Assembly (NCBI GenBank): GCA_022225965.2
Contig: JAKJXP020000056.1
Coordinates: 186,001 to 250,000, forward strand
Origin: Diatrype stigma
Lineage: Eukaryota > Ascomycota > Sordariomycetes > Xylariales > Diatrypaceae
DNA: 64,000 nucleotides
Direction of reading: 5' to 3'
Position 1 is the first letter of the stretch. Every line of letters begins with the position of its first letter. Positions 33,306 through 44,821 of the stretch are shown in pieces. Position numbers and translations under genes: made by a program. The notes beneath the pieces were generated by a model, which saw only the letters and a list, made by a program, of their open reading frames with translations, searched no databases and was not told the DNA's origin.

Positions 33306-34707
33306 CACTCTGCGATGATCGAACGAGGGGTTCTACAGCACCACCTATAGGCTATAGTAGCTATGAAGTTTTCGAGGGATGGCCCTCAGATAAGTAATGC
33401 GGGGTGGACGGCCGAGAAAGCCCAGCCCGATAATAAATAACGATAGCGAGCAGACGATGAACTATCTTGGGCGCAAGAGTAGAAGCTATCAATGTCAAGG
33501 AGAGAACAAGAATGAGATGGTATATAAGGCAGCCAAAATGCCAGCAGGCTACTAAGTAGGCAATGCATTTATTTATTATCTATACCTAGCAGAAAAACGC
33601 GATGGATGGATTGGAAAGTGCCTGCGAAATGTGTACGAAGGGGGTCAGGCAGTATAACCAGCCTATCAGGCAGACCGTTCCGATTTTATTAGTTCCGTAC
33701 TCTGTGTTTCTACTGCACTTGTTATTCCTTGTTGGGCTCTACCTATTACCTAGTATTACCTAGTATTACCGACCTAGCAGCCTAGGTAGTAGTTAGAAAG
33801 CCTTCCCGTCAGACCCGCTTGCTAGGTATAGGTATCATCCTAGGCATCCTCCTAGGCATTATCGACGTCCATTCAGCCCAACAAGACATGGTAGGCGGGT
33901 TGTGGGCAGATACACGGTTCCAGATACACCACAGCTGGGCGATTTCCATGCTGCCAGGTAGGTGTTCAAAGACAAGGTATAGGTATACAGGCGAATCACA
34001 GCCTCTATCCCGACTTACCACCCCTGCTGCAGCAAGCATCCCGGTAGATGCTTCTCGTTTCTCTTGGGTGCTCTCTGAGAACAGGAGAGGCTGGAAGGCT
34101 GGGAGGGCATGTATAGGTACCCATGAACAGCTGAAGAAGTGGACAACCTAGAAAGAATGTACGCTGTCGTATCGTATCAGCATACGAAGCCTTACGAGAG
34201 ACTTACCATGGTACAGACACCTTACAACCCTAGTACATACTAGGTAGTAAAGGTTGACTATAGGTAGGTAAAACTGTAAGTTTGTAAGTATAACTACATT
34301 TGTATGTAGTATGTGCCTGCTCTTGCTATTCAAGCCTTCCCCAAAGTGCACTCCCCAAGTTGGGGTTAGCTGATGCCCTACGAAGACTTGTCTCAGGTCC
34401 GTTTCTTAGACCGACAGGGGGGCTTCTAGGCGTTTTTAGCTGGTTGATTTCCAAGGGTTCCCGAATCCCGGCTTCCAGCCCGAACCCCATAATTCTTAAT
34501 TCTTACCCAACTACAACCTCCATTCCCAATTGCTTGTCTCCAGTAACTACGAAGTAGCATTGGACCACCTAAACCACCAGCTTCGCTTCGCACACGACAC
34601 CCGTAAAGCAAAGCCGCAAAATCATTCAACACCACTGACTGCACTGCACGCCAATCTACGAGCACTGACAGCTATAGCAACCGAAGAACCCTAACCAGCC
34701 AGCCACA
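33306..34707. other. Divergent intergenic region between the CaMKK gene and BET5
   Basis: About 1.4 kb, presumably bearing both promoters. It includes tandem CCTAGTATTAC units near 33750-33775 and CCTAGGTAGTA-like motifs. No ORF is supported. Confidence 0.5.
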
Positions 34708-35614
34708 ATGCCGATACAAGTCTACTCGTTCTACATATTCGACCGCCACAGTTCGTACCTGAAGCTCACTCCCCCCTTTTACAGCACAAACCAGTCGGAG
34801 AGCTAACCCCTTGTACGCGAACAACCAGCCGAGTGTGTATACAGCAAGCTCTGGCTGGCGCCCGCGCCCCCGCGCCCCCAGTCCCTCACCAGCACCGCCA
34901 TGAGCACCTCGCGACCCGGGAGCACGATGACGACGACAGGAGCGGCGGCCTCGGACCAGACCATCACGTCGCCGCCGGCGGCCACGATAGCGCCGGCGTC
35001 GCAGTCGCAGCACCGGCACCACCAGAGCCTGGCGATCGAGCCCTCCTCCTCCCAGCAGCCCCACAGCAGCGGCAGCGGCAGCGGCAGCGACGCGAGGACC
35101 GCCACGGCAACGCAGCAGCGGCCGCGGCGGGCGGAGAAGGACCGGGCGGCGGACGACGCGAAGCTGATCTTCGGCACGGTCTTCAGCCTGCGCAACATGG
35201 CGCGCAAGCTGGGCGGCGAGGACGACGCCTTCATCTCCTACCGCACCGCCCAGTACAAGCTGCACTACTACGAGACCCCCACCAACCTGCGCTTCGCCCT
35301 GCTGACCGAGCCCGCCGCCCTGAGCATGCGCAACGTCCTGCACCAGATCTACATCAACCTCTGGGTCGAGTACGGTGAGTGAAAGAAGAAGAAAGAAAGA
35401 AAAAAACTGTTCCGCGTCTTGGGATATTGTGTTTCTGTTTCCGGGGAGAGAGAGAAAGACAGAGAGAGAGAACATAGCTGATTAGGCATGGACTGACCTG
35501 ACCTTCACAGTCGTCAAGAATCCCCTCTCGCCTGCCGAGCATAAGGGTGGCGAGGGAGTGCGCAACGAGATGTTCGAGATGGGTCTGGATAAGTTCATCC
35601 GCGGTCTGATGTGA
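34708..35614 (+). CDS. BET5: TRAPP complex subunit Bet5 (TRAPPC1)
   Basis: Longin-fold core subunit of TRAPP, the Rab1/Ypt1 exchange factor for ER-Golgi traffic. Exons are 34708-34750, 34829-35374 and 35511-35614, 230 aa. ATG CCG ATA begins MPIQVYSFYIFDRH. Splicing at A|GTTCGT and CAACCAG gives the family motif FDRHTECVYSKLW. Exon 2 carries FGTVFSLRNMARKLGG, ISYRTAQYKLHYYETPTNLRF and LHQIYINLWVEY. Exon 3 carries VVKNPLSPAEH and ends EMFEMGLDKFIRGLM. Yeast Bet5 is about 159 aa; the excess is a Ser/Thr/Gln-rich insert (about residues 30-105) between the first strands and the helix. The second intron has a purine-rich (GA)n stretch. Divergent from the CaMKK gene and convergent with PEX3. Confidence 0.92.
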
Positions 35615-36712
35615 TGGAGCAACGGAACAGCAAAAGAAAGAGGTCGGACTATGCTGAAAGGGCACCCGTGACAGTGATGGTGATGACGATGACGAAAACT
35701 ATCTTAGGCCCCAATCTGAGGCTTTGGGAGAGTGGTTGCACAGGTTCTATGAGTGCCAAATGCTCCATGGAGCGAAGCATCCTCCATTATCGCCCCCCCT
35801 CTTTATTAGGCCCTGGGGGATGAGGGCAAGCCAAGAGATGCCACCCACGCGTCTGGCTTATGTGTGGGCTGGTAGGAGACACTCAAGGTTGGACGGGCAG
35901 ATATTGATGGTTATTTCCAGAAGAATGCAAACTCCCTCCTCGGAACTGAAGGCAAGCGGCTCGCCCCGGCTCAAACATCGCCGCGCGACGTATGGCCGTG
36001 AACGGGATAGAGAAAGAGAAAGGGCCTTGATGAATGACACTGGTTGATGATCAGGTGGGGATGGGTTGATGCAGGATAGGGATATTATCCTGTTGCCTGC
36101 TCAGCCCGTCCATAATGGGACTTCCGCGACAGGGGGCGTTGCGATGAGAAAGCAGGCAAAGGTAGAGACAATGATACCCAAATACACGTATAATAACTCG
36201 GCCCCTGACGAAGTCGGAGGTGATTCCATTTGACGTGGTCAGTCATGGCGGAAGATAGCACTGGAATAAGTTACATCGCACCTCCATCGATACGAGAAAC
36301 AATCCAAACCAGCTAGAGAACGTCCTGAGAGCTGATCAAATAGATCACGCATCCAATGGACTTGCTATATATTGTTTTCGTTGATCAAACGCCCACGCAG
36401 AATGTGACGAGTTCGCATCCCTTCATATTATCTATATATCCATCCAGTCGTTCGTTCATCTTATGCTGCTACTCCATGCGATCGTGCTTCTCGTTCTTCC
36501 CCCCTGGCTATCTCGAAGAAGAAATGAAGACCCGTAAGACGCCAAGCCAGGCATATAGTCTAGGAGATTTACATATATGTATATAGAATAGCCCCAGGAA
36601 CCAAAAAACCCCATCAGAAATAGAGGCGCTTCCACGTAGATCAACACACGAACCCCTTTCTACTAGGCAGCGGTGTTTTATATCCTGAGACAACCCATAT
36701 AAGCCGCACACT

Positions 36713-36744
<32 letters not shown>

Positions 36745-36948
36745 TACTATAAAGCCCGCCTCTTATCTCCCCTTGCTCATTCATATATATTCATTCAAAT
36801 GGAAAAGGAATCCTCTTCTTCTCTCTCCTTCGCTTCTCATCTCCCTCATACTCTTCTCATTAATTACACCCAACCGACCCCTCCCCCTTCTCTGTCCCAC
36901 CTAACCCCGGTGAGTGAAGAGGGTGAGTAATATATCGGCATATCAGCC
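35615..36948. other. Convergent intergenic region between BET5 and PEX3
   Basis: About 1.3 kb of two facing 3' flanks. It holds a perfect (CGCA)8 microsatellite at 36713-36744 and pyrimidine-rich stretches near 36810-36900. No ORF is supported. Confidence 0.5.
36713..36744. repeat. (CGCA)8 microsatellite
   Basis: Eight perfect tetranucleotide units, 32 bp, in the 3' flank of PEX3. Alternating purine-pyrimidine tracts of this kind can adopt Z-DNA. Confidence 0.9.
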
Positions 36949-39021
36949 TTACCGCCTCCCAGTAGCCTTCTCCCAGGCGGATTCGAAGGAGCTCGGAGCC
37001 TGTTCAGTCGGTTGGGAAGGCTGCTCTTGCTGTGGTTGCGACGCAGAATAATCGACTAATACCATGCTCTCGTCCCCTCCTCCCACCACTGTTGAGCCCT
37101 CGCCCGCCACGGAGACGAAGCTCTCCTCTATCATCCCATAGCCGTGACCGCCTTCTCGCCTCTCTTGCCGCTGGATCTCGTTCTCCCAGTTGCTCGAGTA
37201 GACGACGGCCGCGAAGGCCTCGAGGTCGGGCACGAGCTCCATTTCGTTCAGGTAATCGTTGCTGTTGGTGACGCCGCCGCCGCTGCCGACGACGTGGGCC
37301 TGGCGCGTGAGCACCGACAGGATCTTCGGCAGCATGACCACGTTCTTGTCCTGCGTCCCCGTGCCCGTATTGGCCTCCGACATGGAGATCACCGACGACG
37401 GCGCCGTGATGCTGATGCTGACGCTGGGGCTGACGCTGGGGGCGGCCCCCGTCCCCGAGGCGGCGCCACTGGCAGCAGCCTCGAAGGCGTCCGGCAGCAC
37501 CTTGTGATTCAGGAGGTGGGAAAAGCCCGCATCGAGGAGCTGCGTCAGCACATGCCCGAAGGTCGGGGACTCGATCAGGTCCGACGTCTCGTCGAGGAGG
37601 CGGCGCAGGGACACGGGCGTGGGCGATTGTGGGGCCGTCGAGGAGGATGAGACAACGGTAGTAGAGCCGGAGACGGAACCACCACCGCCGGAGGCGGAGG
37701 GGTCTCCCGGCAGCGTTCCCGTGGCGGCGGCGGCGCTATCGCCCAGGACGCCCGACTCCCGGAGCACGAAGTCCTCGAGGGTGGAGGGCGGCAGGAGGAA
37801 GGACAGCCAAGGTGATGATGAGGAGGCCCGGCCGGAGCCACCCGCAGCGGAAGGGGAAGATGCCATCGCAGGACCACCGCTCTCGACCTTCTTGCGGACC
37901 TCGAGCGTAAGCTGCGAGAAGGTGTCGAAGCTGAGGAGGTCACGGGGGCTAAGGCGGCCGAAGACGTCGCGGACGGCCTGCTCGACGCGCTCCATGACGT
38001 CGACCCAGCCGCGGTTGAGCAGCCACCAGCTGAAGGTCAGGTACTTGCGGTTAGTCTCGAAGTCGCTGCCGTAGTAGGCGGCGGCTTGCTCCGGGTCGTT
38101 GGCGTCGTCGTCGTTATTCTCGAGATTGATGGTCGACTGCGCCGCCCCCGTCGCCAGCGACACCACGCTCGACAGGTAGCTCCGTCGCCCGAGGAGGTTG
38201 AGCTGGATCCGCGTGAGCAGTGTGAGGAGCGCCAGCGTGTAGATGAGCGTGAAGACCCGCGTTATAGCTGGAGCAGCGGGCCGCGCAAAGTTAGAAGCGG
38301 TGTATTAGCACGTTTGTCCTCCCGTACATAGTAGACACGATACGAATGCACAAGACAAGAGCACGCGTGCTTCTTCAAGACGGAAGAATGACTTACAGCT
38401 TATTGTCAATTCATCCCAGAGTTGTCTCTTCGTTTTCTTCGGTTTGGGTGGGGTTTGGGGGGGTTGGGGGGTCTGAGGAGTTTGGCTTCCTCCATCTTGC
38501 GTCATCCCCTCGCCGCCAGCGGCAGACGGAGATGGCACGGCCATCTGGCTCACGTGGACGCCGCCCTCGCTCTGAAAACTAGCCGTGCTCTTGCCCTCCT
38601 CCTCTGTCATGGCGGTGTCGGCGATGCTGGGGGCCGGGGCTGGAACGGCAGCTAGAGTAGAGGAAGACTCGGCGGCGTTGGCAGCGGTGGCGGGGTTGCT
38701 CCTAGATTGGGCGGCGGACTTCGCGCTCCCCTTCATCTGCTGGATCTCGAGGGTGATGTTCTCGGTGTTCATAGCATCGAGGACATTGGCGGTAGCGGTG
38801 GGCAGCAGGGCGAGGACGGTGAAGGTGCAGTCCTCCTGATTTTGCTCGAAGCGGCGGCGCAGGTTCTCCTTCGCGATGCGGTCGCTGCTCATGCGCTCGC
38901 GGGCATCGTTGATCTTGTTAAGGACATACTGGGTGGCCAGGTAGCCGGCGCCGACGACGCCGACACCGATGGCGATGGGGGTTCTGTTGCGACGGAACCA
39001 TCGCCGCGTGGCTGATATCAT
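36949..39021 (-). CDS. PEX3: Peroxin-3, peroxisomal membrane biogenesis factor
   Basis: Integral peroxisomal membrane protein that docks Pex19 and its membrane-protein cargo and anchors inheritance and pexophagy factors. Exons are 39021-38397 and 38267-36949, 647 aa. The 129-bp intron has a GTAAGT donor and CTCCAG acceptor and joins WDELTIS to SITRVFTLIYTLALLTLL. The start MISATRRWFRRNRTP is followed by the N-terminal membrane span IAIGVGVVGAGYLATQYVL, with basic residues before it as in Pex3 targeting signals. Next are RIAKENLRRRFEQNQEDCTFTVLALLP and, after the intron, RIQLNLLGRRSYLSSVVSLA, both strongly family-typical. It is longer than usual fungal Pex3 because of Ala/Ser/Pro-rich inserts (about residues 90-200 and 340-420). 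It is divergent from ATG101, which shares a 1.3-kb promoter region. Confidence 0.92.
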
Positions 39022-40303
39022 GGCTGCGAGCGAGGGTTTCCGTATCCCTCTCGCCCTCTCTCTCTCTCTCTCTCTCTTTCTCCGGTTTGGTCTCCGGTCT
39101 AGTTCTGCAAACACAAACGCACAAACACGTACGCACGCACGCACACAAGCAGGTGTACACGCACACGCACACGCACACAGGACAAGAAGGGAAGGGAAAG
39201 GAAGGACTCGAGTGAACGCCTTCCGCTTGGAGCTCCCTATAGTAGGGTAGAGCTGACCGAGGTGGTGAGGAGGTAAGTTGTATAAATCGACTATTGCACC
39301 TACCTACGAACCTGTAGGAGCTCGAGGTGCGCGTGTAAAGTGGCCGAGTGGCTGCCCAATAGGTACATACATACATACATACCTACCTACGTAGGCGGGT
39401 ATGTAGTAGTTCCATGGATCCATACCTGCCTAGGTAGTCTCTAGTTAGACTACCTAGGCTGTTAACCACTGGGGTTGGTTCATTGTTACCTAACTCTACG
39501 AATCCAACTCCACGAATAAGCTCGGCAGCTGCCCGGCACTTCCCCCCTTGACGTGTACCTCGGCATCACGGCGCGCCGTTTAACTCGCCCAGCGCGACAG
39601 CCCTGGAGCTCACCCCAGCAGCCCAGGAGCGAATCTCCAGCAGCTCAACAGCCCGCCGTGGATGCGTGGCTAGTAGGCCAGCTACTACGGAGGCGATGGA
39701 ACGAAGGAATTCGGTTTGCATATTGTACCCTCCAAAAAAATCCTTTTTAGACCTAGGTGAGCTTTGCATGATGGAGGTCTTTCTTCATTTTACGTGGGCC
39801 TTTACCCATCCATATAGTAGGTATTGATATTTCGGTTTGTACGTAAGCGATGCTCTGGTAAGTTGTTTCTTAGGTATTGTCCTACCTAGTAATTATAGTT
39901 AGCGCCTTGGGTTGGTACTGTATGTATGTACATACGTAGGTAGCTCTAACCAACAGCTTACCTAGCAGCGGCACAACCCCTCTATCAGCTGTTGCTACCT
40001 TACCACCTTATGATATCACACTCAACACCAGCCAACCTTGGAACCTAGCGATAGATACGAGATAGCTAGGTAGTGCATACATACATACCTCCTACCTTGT
40101 ACATAGTAGTTAGCGAAGCTGAGGTTGGAAGGGAAGAAGCAAAGGAAAAACCAACCCCGAAAAAAACTCTCCGATATGAAAACCCAACACCACCACCACC
40201 ACCACCACCTGCACCACCAGCCCCTCTGCCTCGACCTCACTGCCAGCCCCAGCCCGAGCCCCAGCCGCGAAACCACCCGGAGACTGTCGCCGGACAGCAG
40301 CGC
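39022..40303. other. Shared divergent promoter region of PEX3 and ATG101
   Basis: About 1.3 kb with a (CT)n run at about 39055-39078 and CA/CG-rich alternating repeats at 39120-39180 on the PEX3 side. Several TACCTACCTAGGTA motifs lie around 39360-39450, and a CACCAC repeat sits at about 40190-40220 in the ATG101 leader. No other gene is supported. Confidence 0.55.
39055..39078. repeat. (CT)n microsatellite in the PEX3 5' UTR
   Basis: CT dinucleotides, GA on the PEX3 sense strand, about 35-57 bp upstream of the PEX3 ATG. Confidence 0.75.
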
Positions 40304-41485
40304 ATGATGGACCCGCAAACGCCCCAGGAATTCATACTAGAGGCCTTCGCAGATCCCGCCTCCGTCCGCGATGTCGTCAAAGGTAAGTTGTGCAATCCCG
40401 ATATATGCCTGTACTTCTATCTCCATATACACGCTCTGTCCCCCCCTTTCTTACTCGCCGGTACAACCCGCCACGCCCCATCCAACCTGCCCCGCGGTCC
40501 TCCACCACCTCCTCCCACTGCGCGCGCCCAGTGGTCGTATAGCATCGTGCCTACATGCTTAGCACCGCACCGCACAGCGCAGCACAACGTATCCATAATG
40601 TAGCACGAAGCCTTTTTTTTTCCCTTCTGCAAGCTAAGCTAAGCGTCCACCTACCGAACCGGCCGGCTGACCAACCAATGCGTGGCGAATCTAGGCATCC
40701 TGCACACGATCTTCTTCCACCGGTTCTTCCCCTCGGTGGCGCCGCGGTCGCGCGAGGTCCTCGACATCACGCTGCCGTACGTCGGCGACGCCGAGCTCGA
40801 CACCATGATCGAGAAGCGGGCGGACGAGCTGGCGCAGCAGCTGGATGCGGAGCGGAGCAGCAGCAGCGGCGGATCGAAGACTGCCGCGGGCGATAGCAGG
40901 GGCGAGAGCGCCCAGGCGGGAGGCGGACGAGGAGGGGGCGGGGCGGGCTTGGGGAGAGGCCTACCGGCTGCTGCTGCTGCTGCTGCTGGCGGGGGCAAGG
41001 GAGGCGGCGGCCGAGGCACCGTCACGGTCCAGTTCTTCGAGAAGAAGCGCCGCAAGGCCTGGTACGGCGGCCGCGACGAGGAGGTCTGCTGGGAGAGCTG
41101 GACGCTCAAGGTCACGGTGGCGGAGCCGCGGACGGAGAGTGGTGAGTTTTGTTATTTTGTTTGTTCAATCTCAGACCTTCTCCATCTCGACAGTACGCCA
41201 TGCAGCATGAAACGAGCGAGTTGCTAACGACAGACAAACCATCAAACAGAGCGCGCCAAAGTCCGCAACGCCATGGCGCAAACCCTCTCGGCGACCGTCA
41301 TGAAGCTCGTGACGTGCGTCAACGCCCACAAGGACCACATCCCGCCCATCACCACGAGCGAGGCCAACCCGTTCCCCTACCAGATCCACGTCAACAACCC
41401 GGGCGGCGGGGTTGGAGTCGGCGGCACCGACGGTGTCGCGGCGCCCCCCGGCGCTGGCTGGACCACGCGTATGGGGATCTACTAG
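40304..41485 (+). CDS. ATG101: Autophagy-related protein Atg101 (HORMA-fold)
   Basis: Partner of Atg13 in the Atg1/ULK1 initiation complex of filamentous fungi and animals; absent from budding yeast. Exons are 40304-40382, 40695-41141 and 41250-41485, 253 aa. Both junctions are phase 1 and restore VVKGILHTIFFHRFFPS and ESERAKVRNAMAQTLS. The start is MMDPQTPQEFILEAFADP; the second ATG (40307) may be used. Family motifs are HTIFFHRFFPSVAPRSREVLDITLP, the WESWTLKV strand after FFEKKRRKAWYGG, and the C-terminal HIPPITTSEANPFPYQI. A Ser/Gly/Ala-rich insert (about residues 75-135) separates the two conserved halves. The first intron is 312 bp, long for this window. Confidence 0.92.
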
Positions 41486-42535
41486 GGGTTGAATACCAAG
41501 CGCCGCTCGGTCACCATGTGATGGCGGATGGGTGGGCTTGCGATGTTGTGACTCTGCCGTGTGGGTACGTACAATTGATGCTGTTATGTTCGTCGGTTGC
41601 AGCCTAGGTGTGATGTTTATTGCTGTTATGCGCGTCGGCGTTTGGTGTTGGCGTTTACACTACCTACGCTTAGGAGACCTTTATAGACGGCGGGAAGGGA
41701 AAGGGGGGGGATACATAATAAAGAGCAGGGCCTGCAGGTCCATATAGTTGTTCTGCTGTCCGCGGACCAGATAGTTTGAAGAACAACAAGAGCGAAGCAT
41801 GATAATGTCAGGAGTCCTTTGATACCATCATAAGGGTAGCGCGTAGCCCAGCCCCGTGCGAACAGGAGAATCGGGGTTGTCACTTGCACAGTTTACCTTG
41901 CATATTCACAATCACGAGAATAGGTTTGAAGAGCTTTTGAATCGGGTTCCTCAGTCGGAAATGTTCGGACTGAATCCTGTGCGCATTGCTAATATGATGT
42001 GCTAATATAAGGCACTCGATAGCCATCCCAACTCCAAAATACAGTGTGGCCATATGCCTGCCAATCCCTACACAGAAAGAGGTATAGAAGTATATACCTA
42101 CAAGAGCTAACCATCACAGAGTACGCCAATAAAAAAAAGCAACCCCTAAAAACATGTACATCCAGCAATCCCCGGCTGACCGTTTATCCTTCACTCTGTT
42201 CCAACGCCTTGCTTTCTGTCCGATCGAATCAACGAAAACACCATGCTCGCATTTATCGCATGACGCAGTCAAAGCGTTTGTAAAGTAGAAGTAGCCAAAC
42301 TCCGGATGAAAGAGGGCGTAAAAAGTATGTACTCAAGACACGTAGCGTCATTATAAAAATCAAACCATAAACAAGAAGGCCGTGAGGCAGGAAGGCGAGG
42401 CAGAAAGATCTAGTTCGTGGAGACGAAGCATCGTGGAATGGCAATGCGTACTCGGCGCAAGCTTTGTCGTTCATTCATAACTCGTCAAAGGTCGTGGCGT
42501 GCAATCACATGAAACCGACTATGAGGCGACGAAGC
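41486..42535. other. Convergent intergenic region between ATG101 and the forkhead gene
   Basis: About 1 kb of facing 3' flanks. No ORF, RNA gene or repeat of note is seen. Confidence 0.5.
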
Positions 42536-44821
42536 TCAGAAAGTCGTGGTATAGCTTCGGCCTAGTGAAGGCTTCGAGGATCTCGAGGAAGCATTGGCTT
42601 TCTGGCTGCCACCGATCTTCTCGAAGCCTTGTAGAATGTCCAAGCCGGAGCTCTCTTCAACCTCGTCTTCCAGGAAACCGCTGGTGCAGAACTCATCGAG
42701 GCCCACCCAATCATTTTTGATGGCGGAAGTCTTAGCAGCAATTGGTGATTGCAAGAAAATTTTGCTAGGGGACGAGAAACCCTCGAAAGCTTTGCTTGGT
42801 GTTTCGTAGTCGAGGTCCGGAATATGACTAGGAGCCTTCAAGAAAGGGGTCGATGTGATTGACCGGTGAGACGCCGAGTTTGTGATCTCTTTGAGAGCAC
42901 TTGCGGAATGGCATCGGTCTAAACGCATCCGTCGGACTGAGCGCTTCATGGGAGACTTAATAGGGGAATCATTGTTTGCCGCAGCGAAGAACGAGTCCAA
43001 AGATGCATCCTGAAAGATATCGAAACCAGATTGGTCCGCCCCAAAATCATTTACGTTGAAGATGCTGTCGTCCATGTGGAAAGCGGGACTCCATGGTATG
43101 CCCTCCTCGGGAAGGCTACTAACGCGACGAAGAGGTGAGTTGAGCATGTGGTTAACATTCTCGCGATGCAGCCGAAGGTTCGTGTTGGGAGATACTGATG
43201 GAGGCGGTCTAAGTGGCGGCTTGATCTTGACAGCCGGCGTCAGGGGTGGTAGCATTTGTCCAGACTCATTAGCTTGTCGCAACGGAGAAGAAGATGGCGG
43301 AGCGAAGCCGAAGGAACGACCTTTTGACGGACTGTCGTACGACGAGGCCCGAAGACGTGCAATCTCCTCCTCGGCCCTACCTCGCTTGATCCGGGGACGA
43401 TCGGCCTCTGATGTGAGAACGCGGTTCGCTTGGTTCGAGCGCATTACTGAGGAGTCTAACGAGGAGATATATCCACTGTCGTCCAAGGTAGTATCCATCG
43501 ACGCAGGTTTTCGCCTGTGGGCCCGGTTTCCTGAGGATAAAGGTTTCCGTGATGCTGGTGGTGGCGTATTGCTCCGAGGTGCGAGATGACGCGGAACAGG
43601 CGGTGAAGAATGCATCGTAGCCGGCATAGGCGAGTACATGCTGTTCTCCACTGGAAGGTCTTGCTCGTGTATCCTGTCTGTTTGCTCCTCTGCGGCGACA
43701 TTATCGGAGAGTGGAATCGTAGCATCGGATGATACCTCAGGGGCGCTATGGGTAGAGGGCTGTGGTGGTAGCGAAGACTGAGGGTACATAGAGTGGACAG
43801 GGAAGACCGGAGGCAGAGACGGCAAGCCATCATGGAATACAGGTTCCCAATTAGCGGGCTCAAGGCGAGTTGACATAACAGGGACGTTCTCTAGGCTGCT
43901 CGTAGACTTCCTCGCTGGCTTTTCCTTCATGAACTGATGCTCCATTCCAGGCTCGATAGCCCAATAATTGCCCTTTCCGGGGTCGTCCTTAGGGCGCTCT
44001 TGCTTGATAAATGCCTTGTTCAGACTGAGATTGTGGCGGATGCTATTTTGCCAACCAGCGTCGTTCGCATTATAGAATGTGAAGTTATCTGATATCCACT
44101 TGTAGATCTGCGACAGCGTAAGTCTTCTTTGTGGTGCGCGCAATATAGCCATGCCGATAAGCTGTGCATAGCTATGATTAGGTTTTGAGCCATCATCCAC
44201 GATGGCCGGAAAAGAATCCGGGGGCGGCAGGGTCAGCTCGTCTACTTTCGCCTTCTTCGTTGGTCTCGCTTCTTTGATCGGGGCGGCCTCGAGCAATGCG
44301 CGCTTTCCTGGCGCTTTCTGATAGTACTGCTGAACATCTAAGCTGAAAGCGGTCGGGGCCGGAGCCGGATACAGCATCGGGTGCACGTTCTCCTTGCCCC
44401 CAAAATTCAAGTTCTGTTCCGCGGCGACTGGCTTCTGGGCGACAGGTTTGAACCTCGACATTAACGGTTGCTTTTGCTTCTTGGGCATCGAGTCGGTCGT
44501 TTGCTCGTGCGCGCTTGGCGGTAGAATCGATACCGCATTCAGCTTGTTGCTAGCTGCTGACTTTAAAGGTGTCGAGGGCGTCTTGTTAGGCCGACTTATC
44601 GGCTTGAAGGGTGAAGTTTGCTTCGCGTGTCCGCTTGGAGGGCTGAACAGGTTCCTGTTTCCATCCGAAGTTTGCAACGCGCGACGAGGCGATGAAGACT
44701 TGCTAACGGAAGGCATCGGAGCTCTACTGATCGAAGATGCTGACTGGTCCTGGTCCTGGAAATCGTCTTGAAAGATTTGCAGCGGCTCATGAGGAGCCGC
44801 GAAACGCGTAGGTTTGGCCAT
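42536..44821 (-). CDS. Forkhead transcription factor (Hcm1/Sep1-like)
   Basis: DNA-binding regulator with one forkhead domain; yeast and fission-yeast relatives (Hcm1, Sep1, Fkh) drive cell-cycle transcription, and this role is inferred here. Intronless, 761 aa, ATG at 44821. The domain is at about residues 213-300: [32 protein letters not shown], then the recognition-helix signature [18 protein letters not shown] and [11 protein letters not shown]. No FHA domain is seen N-terminal to it, which favours Hcm1/Sep1-type over Fkh1/2-type. Flanks are long and disordered, rich in Ser/Pro with many SP/TP sites suited to CDK phosphorylation. A basic KKAKVDEL stretch before the domain may be a nuclear signal. 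The stop is at 42536-42538. Confidence 0.9.
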   Translation of the reverse strand: MAKPTRFAAPHEPLQIFQDDFQDQDQSASSISRAPMPSVSKSSSPRRALQTSDGNRNLFSPPSGHAKQTSPFKPISRPNKTPSTPLKSAASNKLNAVSILPPSAHEQTTDSMPKKQKQPLMSRFKPVAQKPVAAEQNLNFGGKENVHPMLYPAPAPTAFSLDVQQYYQKAPGKRALLEAAPIKEARPTKKAKVDELTLPPPDSFPAIVDDGSKPNHSYAQLIGMAILRAPQRRLTLSQIYKWISDNFTFYNANDAGWQNSIRHNLSLNKAFIKQERPKDDPGKGNYWAIEPGMEHQFMKEKPARKSTSSLENVPVMSTRLEPANWEPVFHDGLPSLPPVFPVHSMYPQSSLPPQPSTHSAPEVSSDATIPLSDNVAAEEQTDRIHEQDLPVENSMYSPMPATMHSSPPVPRHLAPRSNTPPPASRKPLSSGNRAHRRKPASMDTTLDDSGYISSLDSSVMRSNQANRVLTSEADRPRIKRGRAEEEIARLRASSYDSPSKGRSFGFAPPSSSPLRQANESGQMLPPLTPAVKIKPPLRPPPSVSPNTNLRLHRENVNHMLNSPLRRVSSLPEEGIPWSPAFHMDDSIFNVNDFGADQSGFDIFQDASLDSFFAAANNDSPIKSPMKRSVRRMRLDRCHSASALKEITNSASHRSITSTPFLKAPSHIPDLDYETPSKAFEGFSSPSKIFLQSPIAAKTSAIKNDWVGLDEFCTSGFLEDEVEESSGLDILQGFEKIGGSQKANASSRSSKPSLGRSYTTTF

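Noticed and set aside
34672..35475. 267-aa ORF on the minus strand
   Set aside because: Antisense shadow of BET5 exon 2; it has repetitive Gly/Arg/Val composition and lacks any domain.
37144..37650. 168-aa ORF on the plus strand
   Set aside because: Antisense to PEX3 exon 2 and made of Ala/Asp/Arg repeats from G/C-rich codons.
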